Of a DNA stretch of 64,000 nt, positions 52,686-61,998 are shown in pieces. This DNA comes from CAVQJU01 sp963754955 (GTDB lineage: Bacteria > Acidobacteriota > Vicinamibacteria > Vicinamibacterales > CAVVIG01), in the NCBI GenBank assembly GCA_963754955.1, contig CAVWHY010000012.1:1364001-1428000 (forward strand). The letters are read 5' to 3'. The position numbers and the translations under genes were made by a program. The notes below the pieces were generated by a model. The model was not told the origin of the DNA and did not search any database. It saw only the letters and a list, made by a program, of their open reading frames with translations. Each line of letters begins with the position of its first letter. Within the stretch, counting starts at the first letter, position 1.

Positions 52686-53463
52686 TTATACCGCAGGGCG
52701 GCGGCTGCCTGTGATCGATGTCACGATCTCCGAAAAGCTCTTGAGATCGAGGCTGGCGCCGCCGACAAGCGCGCCGTCGACATCGGGCTCGGCGATGAGC
52801 TGGCGGATGTTGTCCGGCTTGACGCTGCCGCCGTAGAGAACGCGGCACTGATCCGCGGCTTCGGCGCCGAACCACTGCCGCAAACGCGTGCGGATGTGGG
52901 CATGAGCCTCGCCGGCCTGCGCGGCCGTGGCCGTCTTGCCCGTGCCGATCGCCCACACCGGTTCGTACGCGACGACAAGTTCGGCGAGCTGCTCTCCCGT
53001 CACCTTGTCGAGGCCGTCCTTGATTTGGCGGTCGAGAATCGCCAGGGTCTCGTTCCGTTCGCGCTCCTCGAGCGTTTCACCGACGCACACGATCGGCGTG
53101 AGGCCGGCGGTGATGGCGGCCGCCGTCTTGCGGTTGACGATGACATCGGTCTCGCCGAACAGGCGCCGGCGCTCGGAGTGGCCGATGATGACGTATTCCG
53201 CGCCGGCCTCCGCGATCATCGCGGCCGACACTTCACCGGTGAAGGCGCCCTCACGCTCCCAGTGCATGTCCTGCGCGGCAACGCCGATGTTGCTGTTACG
53301 CGCCGCCTCGACCACGGCGTCGATGGCCGTGAAGGGCGGCGCGACGACGATTCCGACGTCGGTCGACGTCCTTCACCAGGACGCGCAGCTCTTTCACGAA
53401 CACCACCGCCTCGTGGACGGTCTTGAACATCTTCCAGTTGCCGGCGATCAGGGGAGTTCGCAT
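52686..53463 (-). CDS. tpiA: Triosephosphate isomerase (one frameshift)
   Basis: About 258 residues from ATG 53463. TPI interconverts dihydroxyacetone phosphate and glyceraldehyde 3-phosphate. It shows RTPLIAGNWKMFKTVHEA (substrate-binding Lys), APPFTAIDAVVEAARNSNIG, EYVIIGHSERRRLFGETD (catalytic His), VVAYEPVWAIGTGKTATAAQ (catalytic Glu, flexible loop) and VLYGGSVKPDNIRQLI. One extra C near 53362 splits VKDVDD from VGIVVAPPF, the only break in an otherwise full-length gene. It is third in gap-pgk-tpiA-secG. Confidence 0.93.
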
Positions 53464-53496
53464 GTGTATCTCGTGTCAGGTGAGGCGGGTGGGCGT

Positions 53497-54681
53497 TTAA
53501 GCTTCCGCCAGCGCGGCGACGCCGGGCAGCACGCGCCCGCCGAGAAACTCGAGCGATGCGCCGCCGCCCGTGGAAATGTGCGTGATGCGCGCGGTCATGC
53601 CGGCCTTCTTCACCGCGGCAATCGAATCGCCGCCGCCGACGATCGTCGTGCCGCGCACGGACGCCACGGCCCGCGCGACGGCGTTGGTGCCGGCCGCGAA
53701 CGCGTCGATCTCGAACACGCCCATCGGCCCGTTCCAGACGACGGTTCGGGCGTCGCCGATGAGGCGCGTGTACGCATCGATCGTGGCAGGTCCGATATCG
53801 ACGCCCAGCCGCTCGCCGATCGCGGCGTCGTCGATGGCCAGCACCTCGCTCGCCGCACCCGCCTCGAGTTTTCCGACGACCACGTGATCGAGGGGCAACG
53901 CGAGTTGTACGCCGCGACGTCCCGCCTCGGCCTCGATGCCGCGCGCCGCGTCGAGCTTCTCGTCCTCGACGAGCGACTTGCCGATGGCGACGCCGCGCGA
54001 CTTGAAGAACGTGTAGGCCATCGCGCCGCCGATGAGCAGGCGGTCGACCTTGCCCAGCAAGTTCTGGATCACCTCGATCTTGTCCGACACCTTCGCGCCG
54101 CCGAGGATTGCGACAAACGGCCGCTCCGGCGCTTCGAGGACGTGGCCGAGATACTTCAGCTCCTGTTCCATGAGGAGCCCCGCGGCCGCCCGCGGCAGGC
54201 ATTTCGTGATCGCCTCGACCGAGGCGTGCGCCCGGTGCGCCGCGCCGAACGCGTCATCGACATACAGGTCCGCCAGCGACGCCAGCGCCGCCGCGAACGC
54301 CGGATCGTTCTTCTCTTCCTCCGGATGGAACCGGAGGTTTTCCAGAAGGACGACCCCGCCCTTCCCGGCCTCCGTGACCGCGCGCGCCGCCGCCTCGCCG
54401 ATGCAATCGTCCGCGAACGTCACCGGCTTGCCGATAATCTCGGAGAGACGCGCGGCGACGGGCCGGAGGCTGTACTGCGGCGAGGGTTTCCCCTTGGGCC
54501 GGCCGAGATGGCTCGCGAGGATCACGGTGGCGCCGTGATCGAGCGCGAACGAAATGGTCGGCACCGATGCCCGGATGCGGGTGTCGTCGCCGATCACGCC
54601 GTCCTTCAGGGGGACGTTGAAGTCCACCCTGACGAAGACGCGCCGGCCCGCCAGGTCGAGGTCGCGAATCGAGAGTTTCAC
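53497..54681 (-). CDS. pgk: Phosphoglycerate kinase
   Basis: 394 residues from GTG 54681, which overlaps the gap stop (54678-54680). It transfers phosphate from 1,3-bisphosphoglycerate to ADP. Motifs are RRVFVRVDFNVPLKDGVIGD, TVILASHLGRPKG, VVLLENLRFHPEEEKNDPAF, RPFVAILGGAKVSDKIEVIQ, TVVWNGPMGVFEIDAFAAGT and the C-terminal ISTGGGASLEFLGGRVLPGV. It is complete, with no frameshift, and translationally coupled to gap. Confidence 0.97.
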   Translation of the reverse strand: MKLSIRDLDLAGRRVFVRVDFNVPLKDGVIGDDTRIRASVPTISFALDHGATVILASHLGRPKGKPSPQYSLRPVAARLSEIIGKPVTFADDCIGEAAARAVTEAGKGGVVLLENLRFHPEEEKNDPAFAAALASLADLYVDDAFGAAHRAHASVEAITKCLPRAAAGLLMEQELKYLGHVLEAPERPFVAILGGAKVSDKIEVIQNLLGKVDRLLIGGAMAYTFFKSRGVAIGKSLVEDEKLDAARGIEAEAGRRGVQLALPLDHVVVGKLEAGAASEVLAIDDAAIGERLGVDIGPATIDAYTRLIGDARTVVWNGPMGVFEIDAFAAGTNAVARAVASVRGTTIVGGGDSIAAVKKAGMTARITHISTGGGASLEFLGGRVLPGVAALAEA

Positions 54682-55685
54682 AGCCCTTTCTTCACCAGCA
54701 GGCGGAGGAGATCGACGCACCGGTTCGAGTAGCCCCATTCGTTGTCGTACCACGAAAGGACCTTCACGAAGTCGCCGTCCATCACCTTCGTGTACGCCGC
54801 ATCGACGATCGAGGAGCGCGGGTTTCCCTTGAAGTCGATCGACACGAGCTCTTCGGTCGAGTACTCGAGAATACCCTTCAGCGCGCCTGCCGACGCGGCT
54901 TTCAGGGCCGCGTTGACGTCTTCCGCGGTGGTCTTCTTGTCGAGGATCGCGGCGAGATCGACGACCGAGACGTTCGGCGTCGGCACCCGCATGGCGAAGC
55001 CGTCGAGCCGGCCCTTGAGCTCCGGCAACACCTCGCCGACCGCCGCCGCCGCTCCCGTCGTCGTCGGAATCATCGACAGGGCCGCCGCGCGTGCCCGGCG
55101 GAGGTCCTTGTGCGGGAGATCGAGCAGCTGCTGGTCGTTCGTGTACGAGTGAATCGTCGTCATCCAGCCCTTCTTGATGCCGAACGTCTGGTGGATGACC
55201 TTGGCGAGCGGCGCGAGGCAGTTCGTCGTGCAGGAGGCGTTCGAGATGATGTGGTGGGCGGCAGGGTCGTATTTCTCTTCGTTGACGCCGAGGACGAGCG
55301 TGATGTCCTGCCCCTTCGCCGGCGCGGTGATGACAACCTTTTTTGCGCCCGCGGCGATGTGCTTCGCGGCGCCGTCGCGGCTCGTGAACAGCCCGGTGGA
55401 CTCGAACACGACGTCGACGCCGAGCTCCTTCCACGGCAGCTGTGCCGGATCGCGCAAGGACAGGACCTTGAACTCGTCGCCGTCGACGGAAATGGCGTCG
55501 CCCTTCGCTTCGACCTTCGCGTGCAGGTTGCCCAGCACCGAATCGTATTTCAGCAGGTGGGCCAGCGTCGCGGCGTTCGTCAGGTCGTTGACGGCGACGA
55601 AATCGATGTTCTTGTCGGCCATCGCCGCGCGCATGATGTTGCGCCCGATGCGGCCAAACCCGTTGATGCCAACCTTCACAGACAT
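54678..55685 (-). CDS. gap: Glyceraldehyde-3-phosphate dehydrogenase
   Basis: 335 residues, ATG 55685 behind GGAGGAG. It oxidises glyceraldehyde 3-phosphate with NAD(P). It shows VGINGFGRIGRNIMRAAM (Rossmann GxGxxG), FESTGLFTSRDGAAKHIAAG, ISNASCTTNCLAPLAKVIH (active Cys), MTTIHSYTNDQQLLDLPHKD and SWYDNEWGYSNRCVDLLRLL. It is full length and the first gene of the gap-pgk-tpiA-secG operon, with a good promoter upstream. Confidence 0.97.
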   Translation of the reverse strand: MSVKVGINGFGRIGRNIMRAAMADKNIDFVAVNDLTNAATLAHLLKYDSVLGNLHAKVEAKGDAISVDGDEFKVLSLRDPAQLPWKELGVDVVFESTGLFTSRDGAAKHIAAGAKKVVITAPAKGQDITLVLGVNEEKYDPAAHHIISNASCTTNCLAPLAKVIHQTFGIKKGWMTTIHSYTNDQQLLDLPHKDLRRARAAALSMIPTTTGAAAAVGEVLPELKGRLDGFAMRVPTPNVSVVDLAAILDKKTTAEDVNAALKAASAGALKGILEYSTEELVSIDFKGNPRSSIVDAAYTKVMDGDFVKVLSWYDNEWGYSNRCVDLLRLLVKKGL

Positions 55686-55735
55686 CGCTCTCCTCCAGCA
55701 TGTGCTACGACGATCGCTCGCAGGACAAAGGTAAC

Positions 55736-55764
55736 AGTGTAGTGAACGCGTTGCGGAGGGTCAA
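55736..55764 (-). promoter_or_regulatory. Sigma-70 promoter of the gap operon
   Basis: On the minus strand, TTGACC (complement of 55759-55764), a 17-base spacer and TACACT (complement of 55736-55741), about 50 bases before the gap start. It is the best -35/-10 match among the housekeeping genes here. Confidence 0.8.
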
Positions 55765-55780
55765 ACCCGAACGCTATACT
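55751..55780 (+). promoter_or_regulatory. Promoter of the waaA-lpxK-lpxL operon
   Basis: TTGCGG (55751-55756), an 18-base spacer and TATACT (55775-55780), 32 bases before the waaA ATG. It overlaps the -35 region of the divergent gap promoter, so the two may compete. Confidence 0.6.
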
Positions 55781-55812
55781 TTTCGCCTCCGCGGCCGTGG
55801 TTTCAGGGCGTT

Positions 55813-57168
55813 ATGTACCTCCTTTACAGCCTGCTGACGCTCTTGGTTTTTGTCGTCGTTTCGCCGTACTTCGTCTACCAGGCGATTCGCTACAAGAAAT
55901 ACATCGGCAGCCTGCGGGAGCGCCTCGGCTACCTGCCGATTTCCTTCAATTTTGACGGCGAGGAATCGATCTGGATCCATGCCGTGTCGGTCGGGGAGGC
56001 GCTGACGGCGCGCGCCCTCGCGGCGGACCTGAAGAAGCGATATCCGCGGCTCAGGCTCTTCCTGTCCACCACCACCATCGCCGGCCAGCAGGTCGCGAAG
56101 GCGAGCCTCGGCCGTGTCGTGGACGCGGTCTTCTATTTTCCGTTCGACTGGGTGTTCATCGTGCGGCGCACGCTCGGCCTGGTGAAGCCGCGGCTCTTCA
56201 TCATGATGGAGACCGAGATCTGGCCGAACCTGCTTCGCGAGTGCCGCCGCCGCGGCGTGAAGACCGCCGTCATCAACGGACGCATCTCGTCCCGGTCGTA
56301 TCCGCGCTACCGTCTGATCCGGCCGTTCTTCCGCCGCGTGCTGGCCAACGTCGATCGCTTCTGCATGCAGAGCGAGGAATCGGTCCGGCGGCTGATCGAC
56401 CTCGGCGCGGACCCGGCGCGCGTCACGATGACCGGCAGCCTGAAGTTCGATTCGCTCGAGGCGCCGCCGCCGTCCGGCACCGGCGCGGCGCACGGCAAAC
56501 CGCGCGAGCGGCTGCTCCGATTCTTCCGGGTGTCGCCCAGCCGGACCGTCATCGTCGCCGGCAGCACCATGCGGGGTGAGGAAGCGGCCGTGCTCAAGGC
56601 GTTCAAACGGGTCAAGGACACGAAGTCGCACGTGCTGGCGATTCTGGCGCCGCGTCAGCCCGAGCGCTTCGGTGAAGTCGAACGGCTCGCGCGCGACGCC
56701 GGCTTCGTCACGGCGCGGCGCTCGGAACTGCCGATTGACGCCGAGCCGCGGGCCGACGTCGTCATCCTCGACACGCTCGGCGAGCTGGCGCAGCTCTATC
56801 AGGTCGCCACCGTGGTGTTCGTCGGCGGCAGCCTCGCCGATCACGGCGGCCACAACATCCTCGAGCCGGCGGTGTTCGGCAAGCCGGTGATCTTCGGGCC
56901 GCACATGCAGAATTTCAAGGAGATCGCGGAAGCGTTCGTCGGCAGCGGCGCCGCGATTCAGGTGCGGTCTGACCAGGAGCTCGACGACACCATCCTCGCG
57001 CTCGTGCGCGACCCGGTGCAGCGCGCGCGCCTCGGCGCGGCGGCGCGAGCGCTGGTCGAAGCCAATCGCGGAGCGAAGGGCAAGACGCTCGCCGTGATCG
57101 GGGAGCTGCTGCCTGCGGGGTCGGGCGGCGCCGGCGGCGTGGTCCGGCCGTTCCGGCGAGTGCACTAG
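55813..57168 (+). CDS. waaA: 3-deoxy-D-manno-octulosonic-acid (Kdo) transferase
   Basis: 451 residues. It adds Kdo from CMP-Kdo to lipid IVA at the inner face of the cytoplasmic membrane. It has an N-terminal membrane helix (LLYSLLTLLVFVVVSPYFV), then GSLRERLGYLP, IWIHAVSVGEALTARALA (catalytic Glu in the SVGE motif), LFIMMETEIWPNLLRECRRR, VFVGGSLADHGGHNILEPAV and FGPHMQNFKEIAEAFVGSG. These are complete GT30 family signatures. lpxK follows immediately after the stop. Confidence 0.96.
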   Translation: MYLLYSLLTLLVFVVVSPYFVYQAIRYKKYIGSLRERLGYLPISFNFDGEESIWIHAVSVGEALTARALAADLKKRYPRLRLFLSTTTIAGQQVAKASLGRVVDAVFYFPFDWVFIVRRTLGLVKPRLFIMMETEIWPNLLRECRRRGVKTAVINGRISSRSYPRYRLIRPFFRRVLANVDRFCMQSEESVRRLIDLGADPARVTMTGSLKFDSLEAPPPSGTGAAHGKPRERLLRFFRVSPSRTVIVAGSTMRGEEAAVLKAFKRVKDTKSHVLAILAPRQPERFGEVERLARDAGFVTARRSELPIDAEPRADVVILDTLGELAQLYQVATVVFVGGSLADHGGHNILEPAVFGKPVIFGPHMQNFKEIAEAFVGSGAAIQVRSDQELDDTILALVRDPVQRARLGAAARALVEANRGAKGKTLAVIGELLPAGSGGAGGVVRPFRRVH

Positions 57169-58182
57169 TTGATCCAGACGCTCAGCACCGTATACGGGGC
57201 AGCCGCCGAATGGCGCCGCGCCTGGTACACGCGCCATCCGGGCCGCCAGCGCCGCCTCGAACGGCCGGTCATCAGCGTCGGGAACCTCCGGGTGGGCGGT
57301 GCGGGGAAGACACCGACCGTCGAATACATCGCGCGCCTGCTGGCCGCCGGCGGCGAGCGGCCCGCGATCCTGAGCCGCGGCTACGGACGCCGTCGCGCGC
57401 CTGCGGGTGTGACCATCGTCTCCGACGGAACGCGCGTACTGGCCGGCGTCGACACAGCCGGCGACGAGCCGCTGATGCTCGCGCGCGCCGTCCCCGGCGC
57501 CATCGTCGCGGTCGGCGCCGACCGGTATCTGGCGGGCCGCGTCGCGGAACGCAAGCTGGGCGCCACCGTCCACATCCTCGACGATGGGTTTCAGCATTTT
57601 CAGCTGGCCCGCGACGTCGACCTGCTCGTGACGAGCGAACACGACCTCAGCGACCGGCCGCTGCCGGCGGGACGCCTGCGCGAGGGGCTGGCGGCTGCCG
57701 CCAACGCGCACGCCGCGATCGTGGATGCCGGCTACCTGCCCGCCGCCGAGCGCGTCGGACGCGCGCTGGGCGTGCCGCGCGTGTTCCTCTCGACGCGCCT
57801 GCTCGGCCCGCCGCGCATGGTGCGGAGCGGCGACACGGTCATCGTTCCCGAGCACTCGCGCGTGTTCGCGACCGCGGCAATCGCGCGTCCCGAGCGGTTC
57901 TTTTCCGATCTCGTCTCGGCGGAGTGGCAGGTGGTCGGCACGATGCCCTTTCGCGATCACCACCAGTTCACGCGGCGTGATATCGCGCAGATTGCCGCCG
58001 CCGCCAAGGCATCGTCGGCTGCGATCGTGCTGACCACCGATAAGGACGCAGTGCGGTTCGCGGCCTGCGACCTCGGCGACCTGCCGATCGCCGCGGTCCC
58101 GCTCTCCGCGACGGTCGAACCCATCGACGAATTCCGGGCGTGGCTCTTCGAACGTGTGTGGCTGGCGGGACGGCCTCAGTGA
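57169..58182 (+). CDS. lpxK: Tetraacyldisaccharide 4'-kinase
   Basis: 337 residues, starting at TTG 57169 directly after the waaA stop. LpxK phosphorylates the lipid A disaccharide at the 4' position. Family marks are RPVISVGNLRVGGAGKTPTV (P-loop), AILSRGYGRRRAPAGVTIVS, GDEPLMLARAVPGAIVAVGA, TVHILDDGFQHFQLARDVDL and VVGTMPFRDHHQFTRRDIAQ. The chain is complete. Its stop overlaps the GTG of the acyltransferase gene. Confidence 0.95.
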   Translation: MIQTLSTVYGAAAEWRRAWYTRHPGRQRRLERPVISVGNLRVGGAGKTPTVEYIARLLAAGGERPAILSRGYGRRRAPAGVTIVSDGTRVLAGVDTAGDEPLMLARAVPGAIVAVGADRYLAGRVAERKLGATVHILDDGFQHFQLARDVDLLVTSEHDLSDRPLPAGRLREGLAAAANAHAAIVDAGYLPAAERVGRALGVPRVFLSTRLLGPPRMVRSGDTVIVPEHSRVFATAAIARPERFFSDLVSAEWQVVGTMPFRDHHQFTRRDIAQIAAAAKASSAAIVLTTDKDAVRFAACDLGDLPIAAVPLSATVEPIDEFRAWLFERVWLAGRPQ

Positions 58183-59087
58183 GCCACTGGCTGGAGTACG
58201 TCGCGGTGCGGCTGCTTGTGGCGCTGGTCGCCATGACACCGTCGTCCCTGATCGTGCCCTGCGGGCGGGCGCTCGGCCTCGCGTGGTTCACGATCAATCG
58301 TTCGCGCCGCCGCATAGCCGACGCGAACCTGGCTGCGGCCTTCCCCTCGCGTTCGACGGGCGAACGCCGCGAGATCGCGCGCCGCGCGTTCGCGCATTTC
58401 ACGGCGCAGGCCTTCGAGACGCTGAAGTTCAGCTCGCTCACGCGTCAGCAGATGCTCGCCCGTGTCGAGGTGGATGGTGAGGACCGCGTCCGTCTCGCGT
58501 ACGGGCAGGGCAAGGGCGTGCTGTTCATCACGGGCCACTTCGGCTTCTGGGAACTGCACGCGATCGCGCACCCGCTGCTGTTCGAGCCGATCGGATTGCT
58601 GGCCCGCGCCCTCGACAACGTCCGCATGAACACGCTGCTCGAGCGGATCCGCCAGTGCACCGGCAACACGGTCATCTACCGCCAGGGTTCCATTCGGCGG
58701 GTGATGCGGATGCTGCAGGAGAGACACGGCGTTGCCGTCCTGATCGATCAGCACATTCACGGGCCTGACGCGGTGTACGTGGAATTTTTCGAGCGCCGGG
58801 CGGCGACGGCGTCAGCCGTGGCGGCGCTCGCGCTTCGAACGGGTTCGCCCGTCGTGCCCGTCTTTGCGCTGCCGCTCGGCAGCGGACGATACCGCCTCAT
58901 CTACGAACATCCTGTGGAGCCGCCGGCCGGGAGCGAAGCAGGAGCGCCTGAGACGATCAGGGAATTCACGCAGCGGTGCACCGACGTCCTCGAGATGTAC
59001 GTGCGCCGCCACCCGGACCTGTGGCTGTGGATGCATCGCCGCTGGCGCGACGATGATCCCGACGAGAGCGCCCGTCTGTTGCCGTAG
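58179..59087 (+). CDS. lpxL: Lipid A biosynthesis acyltransferase (LpxL/HtrB family)
   Basis: 302 residues from GTG 58179 (overlapping the lpxK TGA). It transfers secondary acyl chains to Kdo-lipid A. It shows an N-terminal membrane segment (VAVRLLVALVAMTPSSLIV), then GKGVLFITGHFGFWELHAIA (Hx4E catalytic motif), VIYRQGSIRRVMRML, GVAVLIDQHIHGPDAVYVEF and PDLWLWMHRRWR, which ends the family domain. Whether it acts as LpxL or LpxM cannot be told. It is last in the waaA-lpxK-lpxL operon. Confidence 0.92.
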   Translation: MSHWLEYVAVRLLVALVAMTPSSLIVPCGRALGLAWFTINRSRRRIADANLAAAFPSRSTGERREIARRAFAHFTAQAFETLKFSSLTRQQMLARVEVDGEDRVRLAYGQGKGVLFITGHFGFWELHAIAHPLLFEPIGLLARALDNVRMNTLLERIRQCTGNTVIYRQGSIRRVMRMLQERHGVAVLIDQHIHGPDAVYVEFFERRAATASAVAALALRTGSPVVPVFALPLGSGRYRLIYEHPVEPPAGSEAGAPETIREFTQRCTDVLEMYVRRHPDLWLWMHRRWRDDDPDESARLLP

Positions 59088-59089
59088 CG

Positions 59090-59890
59090 CTATTTCTTGC
59101 CGTAATTGACCTTCGACGCCGCATCCATCAGCCCGGCGCTCTCGACGCCCGTGCAGCCGATTTCCATGATCTGATCGAACGGCGCGAGCCTCAGCGTCTG
59201 CGTCGGTACTTTCCACGGCCCCGTCAGGACTTTGGGATCTTCCACCACCGCGTCGACTTCGAGCGTGTCCCTGTCCACGCGCCGATAGCGTTCGACGATG
59301 TGCAGGGCGTCGGAGTGGAAGGAAACCTCGCCTTCGGCATGCATCCAGTTCGAGTCGGTGAAGTTTGTCGTGTCCACCACCAGCGTGTCGCCGTCCCAGT
59401 GGCCCACCGAATCGCCGCGAAACGACGGCGCGACGTCGTCACGGTGCTTGCGGCCGTCGGTCGGGATCAGCTTGAAGCTGTGATACGTCTCCGTGAGCAT
59501 CACGACCAGGCCCGGCGTCTGAACGATCTGCCCGACGAACCCGAGTCCGTAGAGGCTCACGCCGAGCGTGCCGAATGCCACCGGGACGCAGCGCAGAGCA
59601 GGGTCGTCCTTGTCGCTGAGCGTCTTCGCCTTTTCCACGGCCCACGGCTGGTAAAGACTTTCGAACCGCGACATTCGCGCGCGCGCCGGCAGCGGCGCGG
59701 GAGCGGCGGCCGCCGAGGCGGGCGGAGCGGACGCGGACGACGGGGGAGTCAGCGGCGCGAGCGGCACGTCGCGGCCGGGCCACCAGACGCCGGACAGATC
59801 GGGATGACCGTCAGCCGTGCGCGGCGCCTGTGCGGCGGCGGCGGACGTCAGGACCACTGTCATGAGAAGGGCGAGGAATGCGCGCATCAT
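59090..59890 (-). CDS. Exported hypothetical protein common beside DUF6152 genes
   Basis: 266 residues from ATG 59890, 5 bases after GAGGA. The signal peptide (LLMTVVLTSAAAAQ) is followed by TADGHPDLSGVWWPG, LRCVPVAFGTLGVSLYGLGF, QTPGLVVMLTETYHSFKLIP, GDSVGHWDGDTLVVDTTNFT and LHIVERYRRVDRDTLEVDAV. The PDLSGVW...GDTLVVDTTNF pattern is abundant in Acidobacteria and soil bacteria, always exported and uncharacterised. It lies 17 bases after a DUF6152 gene, its usual neighbour, so the two are likely one operon. Confidence 0.85.
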   Translation of the reverse strand: MMRAFLALLMTVVLTSAAAAQAPRTADGHPDLSGVWWPGRDVPLAPLTPPSSASAPPASAAAAPAPLPARARMSRFESLYQPWAVEKAKTLSDKDDPALRCVPVAFGTLGVSLYGLGFVGQIVQTPGLVVMLTETYHSFKLIPTDGRKHRDDVAPSFRGDSVGHWDGDTLVVDTTNFTDSNWMHAEGEVSFHSDALHIVERYRRVDRDTLEVDAVVEDPKVLTGPWKVPTQTLRLAPFDQIMEIGCTGVESAGLMDAASKVNYGKK

Positions 59891-59907
59891 GATGATCCTC
59901 TTCGCAA

Positions 59908-60318
59908 TCAACGCGCCGGACCGACCATCGGCCCGATGGCGAACGCGCGGCCGTCTGCCGTAATCAGTTCGCGGCCGGCGCCGACGTTCTGCGACGCGTC
60001 GCGCGCGTGGTAGCCCTTGATCGTGACCTGGTCGCCGGGCTTGATGAAGCCGGGCTTGACGCCGCTGCGGATGAGCGACGTGGGCGTGCTGGCCTCGAAG
60101 CTCCATTTCTCGACCTTGCCGGCGGGATCGGTGGCTTCGAGAAAGAACCAGGAGTGCGGGTTCTCGAGCCGGACCTGCGTGATCACGCCCCGCACGGTGA
60201 TCGGCGCGTTCGCGTCGAACTCCGCCGCAAAGGAGTGGTGCGCGAGGGCCGGTGCAGCGCCGAAGGCGGCAAGGACAAGCGCCACAGCGCCGGGCATCGC
60301 GAGATGGCTGTGTGTCAT
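59908..60318 (-). CDS. Exported DUF6152 family protein
   Basis: 136 residues from ATG 60318. The signal peptide (AVALVLAAFGAAPALA) is followed by HHSFAAEFDANAPITVRGVI, QVRLENPHSWFFLEATDPAG, KVEKWSFEASTPTSLIRSGV and FIKPGDQVTIKGYHARDASQ, the compact beta-barrel of DUF6152 with an N-terminal HH. A TAGTAT box (minus strand, 60329-60334) lies 10 bases before the ATG and overlaps the end of nadE. The function is unknown. Confidence 0.87.
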   Translation of the reverse strand: MTHSHLAMPGAVALVLAAFGAAPALAHHSFAAEFDANAPITVRGVITQVRLENPHSWFFLEATDPAGKVEKWSFEASTPTSLIRSGVKPGFIKPGDQVTIKGYHARDASQNVGAGRELITADGRAFAIGPMVGPAR

Positions 60319-60331
60319 GCGGCAGGTGATA

Positions 60332-61980
60332 CTACAAGTCGGTCTTCGCTGCAATCGGCATCCGCCATCCGGTGCCGAACGCCCGGTCGGTCACCTTCAG
60401 GCCCGGGGCGGCCTGTTTTCGCTTGAATTCAGCGCCGCCGACGAGGCTGAGCACGCGGCGAACGGTCGCGGCATCGAATCCCGCCGCGATGATTGTGTCG
60501 GCCGGCTCGTGGTGCTCGATGTACCGCTGGAGGATCGCGTCCAGGACGTCGTACGGCGGCAGCGAGTCCTGGTCGGTCTGGTCGGGGCGCAGTTCGGCGG
60601 ATGGGGCCTTGGTCAGGATGGCGTCGGGTATGGCCGGGGCGGTGCGCGTGGCGTTCAGCCAGCGGGCAACCCGGTAGACCATCGTTTTCGGCACGTCCGC
60701 GATCACGGCGAGCCCGCCCGACATGTCCCCGTACAGCGTGCAGTAGCCGACGGCCAGCTCGGACTTGTTGCCGGTGGTCAGCAGCAGCGAGCCCTTCTTG
60801 TTCGAGATCGCCATCAGCAGGTTGCCGCGCAGACGCGCCTGGATATTTTCCTCGGTCACGTCGCGCGGAGTCCCGCGGAAGGCGTCCGCGAGTGTCTGGT
60901 CCATCGCCTTCATCGCGGGCTCGATGGGCAGCGTCAGCGTGGCGATGCCAAGGCGGCCGGCGAGGTCGAGCGAATCGTCCACGCTGCCGGTGCTCGAATA
61001 GGGCGACGGCATGAGCACACCGAGCACGTGGCCGGCGCCCGACGGCTTCGGCGGCAATCGCGGCCGTGAGCGCCGAGTCCACGCCGCCCGAGAGCCCCAG
61101 CACGACGGACGAGAAGCCGCACTTCCGCACGTAGTCCCTGGTGCCGACCACGAGCGCATCCCAGATGTCCGCTTCGACCGCGCGGTCCGGCGCCGGCTCG
61201 AGCGGCGTGCTCACGTCGAGATCGACGATGACGACGTCGGTGGCGAAGGCGCGGCCGCGCGCGACGGGCGCGCCCGAGGCGTTGAAGGCGGAACTGCGGC
61301 CGTCGAAGACGAGATCGTCGTTGCCGCCGGCCTGGTTCACGTACAACACGGGCCGTTCGTACTTGGCGGCCATGCTGCCGAGCATCTGATCGCGGAGGTG
61401 CGGCTTGCCGACCGAGAACGGCGACGCCGAGAGGTTCACCACCGCATCGGCTCCCGCGGCGAGGAGTTCCTGGATCGGATCGAAGTGGTAACGCCGCCGC
61501 TTCCAGAAGTCGCGATCGTTCCACACGTCTTCGCAGATGCTGATGCCGAGCCGGCGGTCGCCGATCGTCAGCACCTGCGGTCCGCGGAACGGCTCGAAGT
61601 AGCGGTCCTCGTCGAACACGTCGTACGTCGGCAGCAGCCCCTTGCGGAAGCGCGGGCCGATTTGCCCGCCGCGCAGCAGGACGGCGGCGTTGTACAGCGG
61701 GCGCCCTTCAGCCGATTCATTGGGCTCGGGCAGCCCGACGAGCACCGGCGGGCCGTCCCTGAGCGTCTCGGCCAGCGCCGCGAGCGTCGTCCAGCAGCGG
61801 CTCACGAAGCCGGGGCTGAGCAGGAGATCGCGAGGCAGATATCCCGCGAGCGCGAGCTCCGGTGTCACGGCGAGGCCGCAGTCGCTAGCGTCGTGCGACC
61901 TCCGCGGCCTCCGCGATCAGCCGGGCGTTCCCGGTGAGATCGCCGACCGTGGGATTGATCTGAAGGAGCGCGATCTTCAT
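60332..61980 (-). CDS. nadE: Glutamine-dependent NAD+ synthetase (two frameshifts)
   Basis: About 549 residues from ATG 61980. It has a nitrilase-type glutaminase domain: KIALLQINPTVGDLTGNARL, TPELALAGYLPRD (Glu), FRKGLLPTYDVFDEDRYF (Lys) and LGISICEDVWND (Cys). The synthetase domain follows: VVLGLSGGVDSALTAAIAAE (PP-loop), GVLMPSPYSSTGSVDDSLDL and LLTTGNKSELAVGYCTLYGD. It makes NAD from deamido-NAD, ATP and glutamine. One indel near 61888 separates the first 31 residues; an extra G near 61040 splits AVGAGHVLGVLM. With every catalytic residue present, the gene should be functional. Confidence 0.93.
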
Positions 61981-61998
61981 TGATACTATTAAACCACT

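Noticed and set aside
55774..58239. 821-residue minus-strand frame opposite waaA-lpxK-lpxL
   Set aside because: Three overlapping, fully conserved plus-strand genes explain the region; the antisense frame shows no family features.
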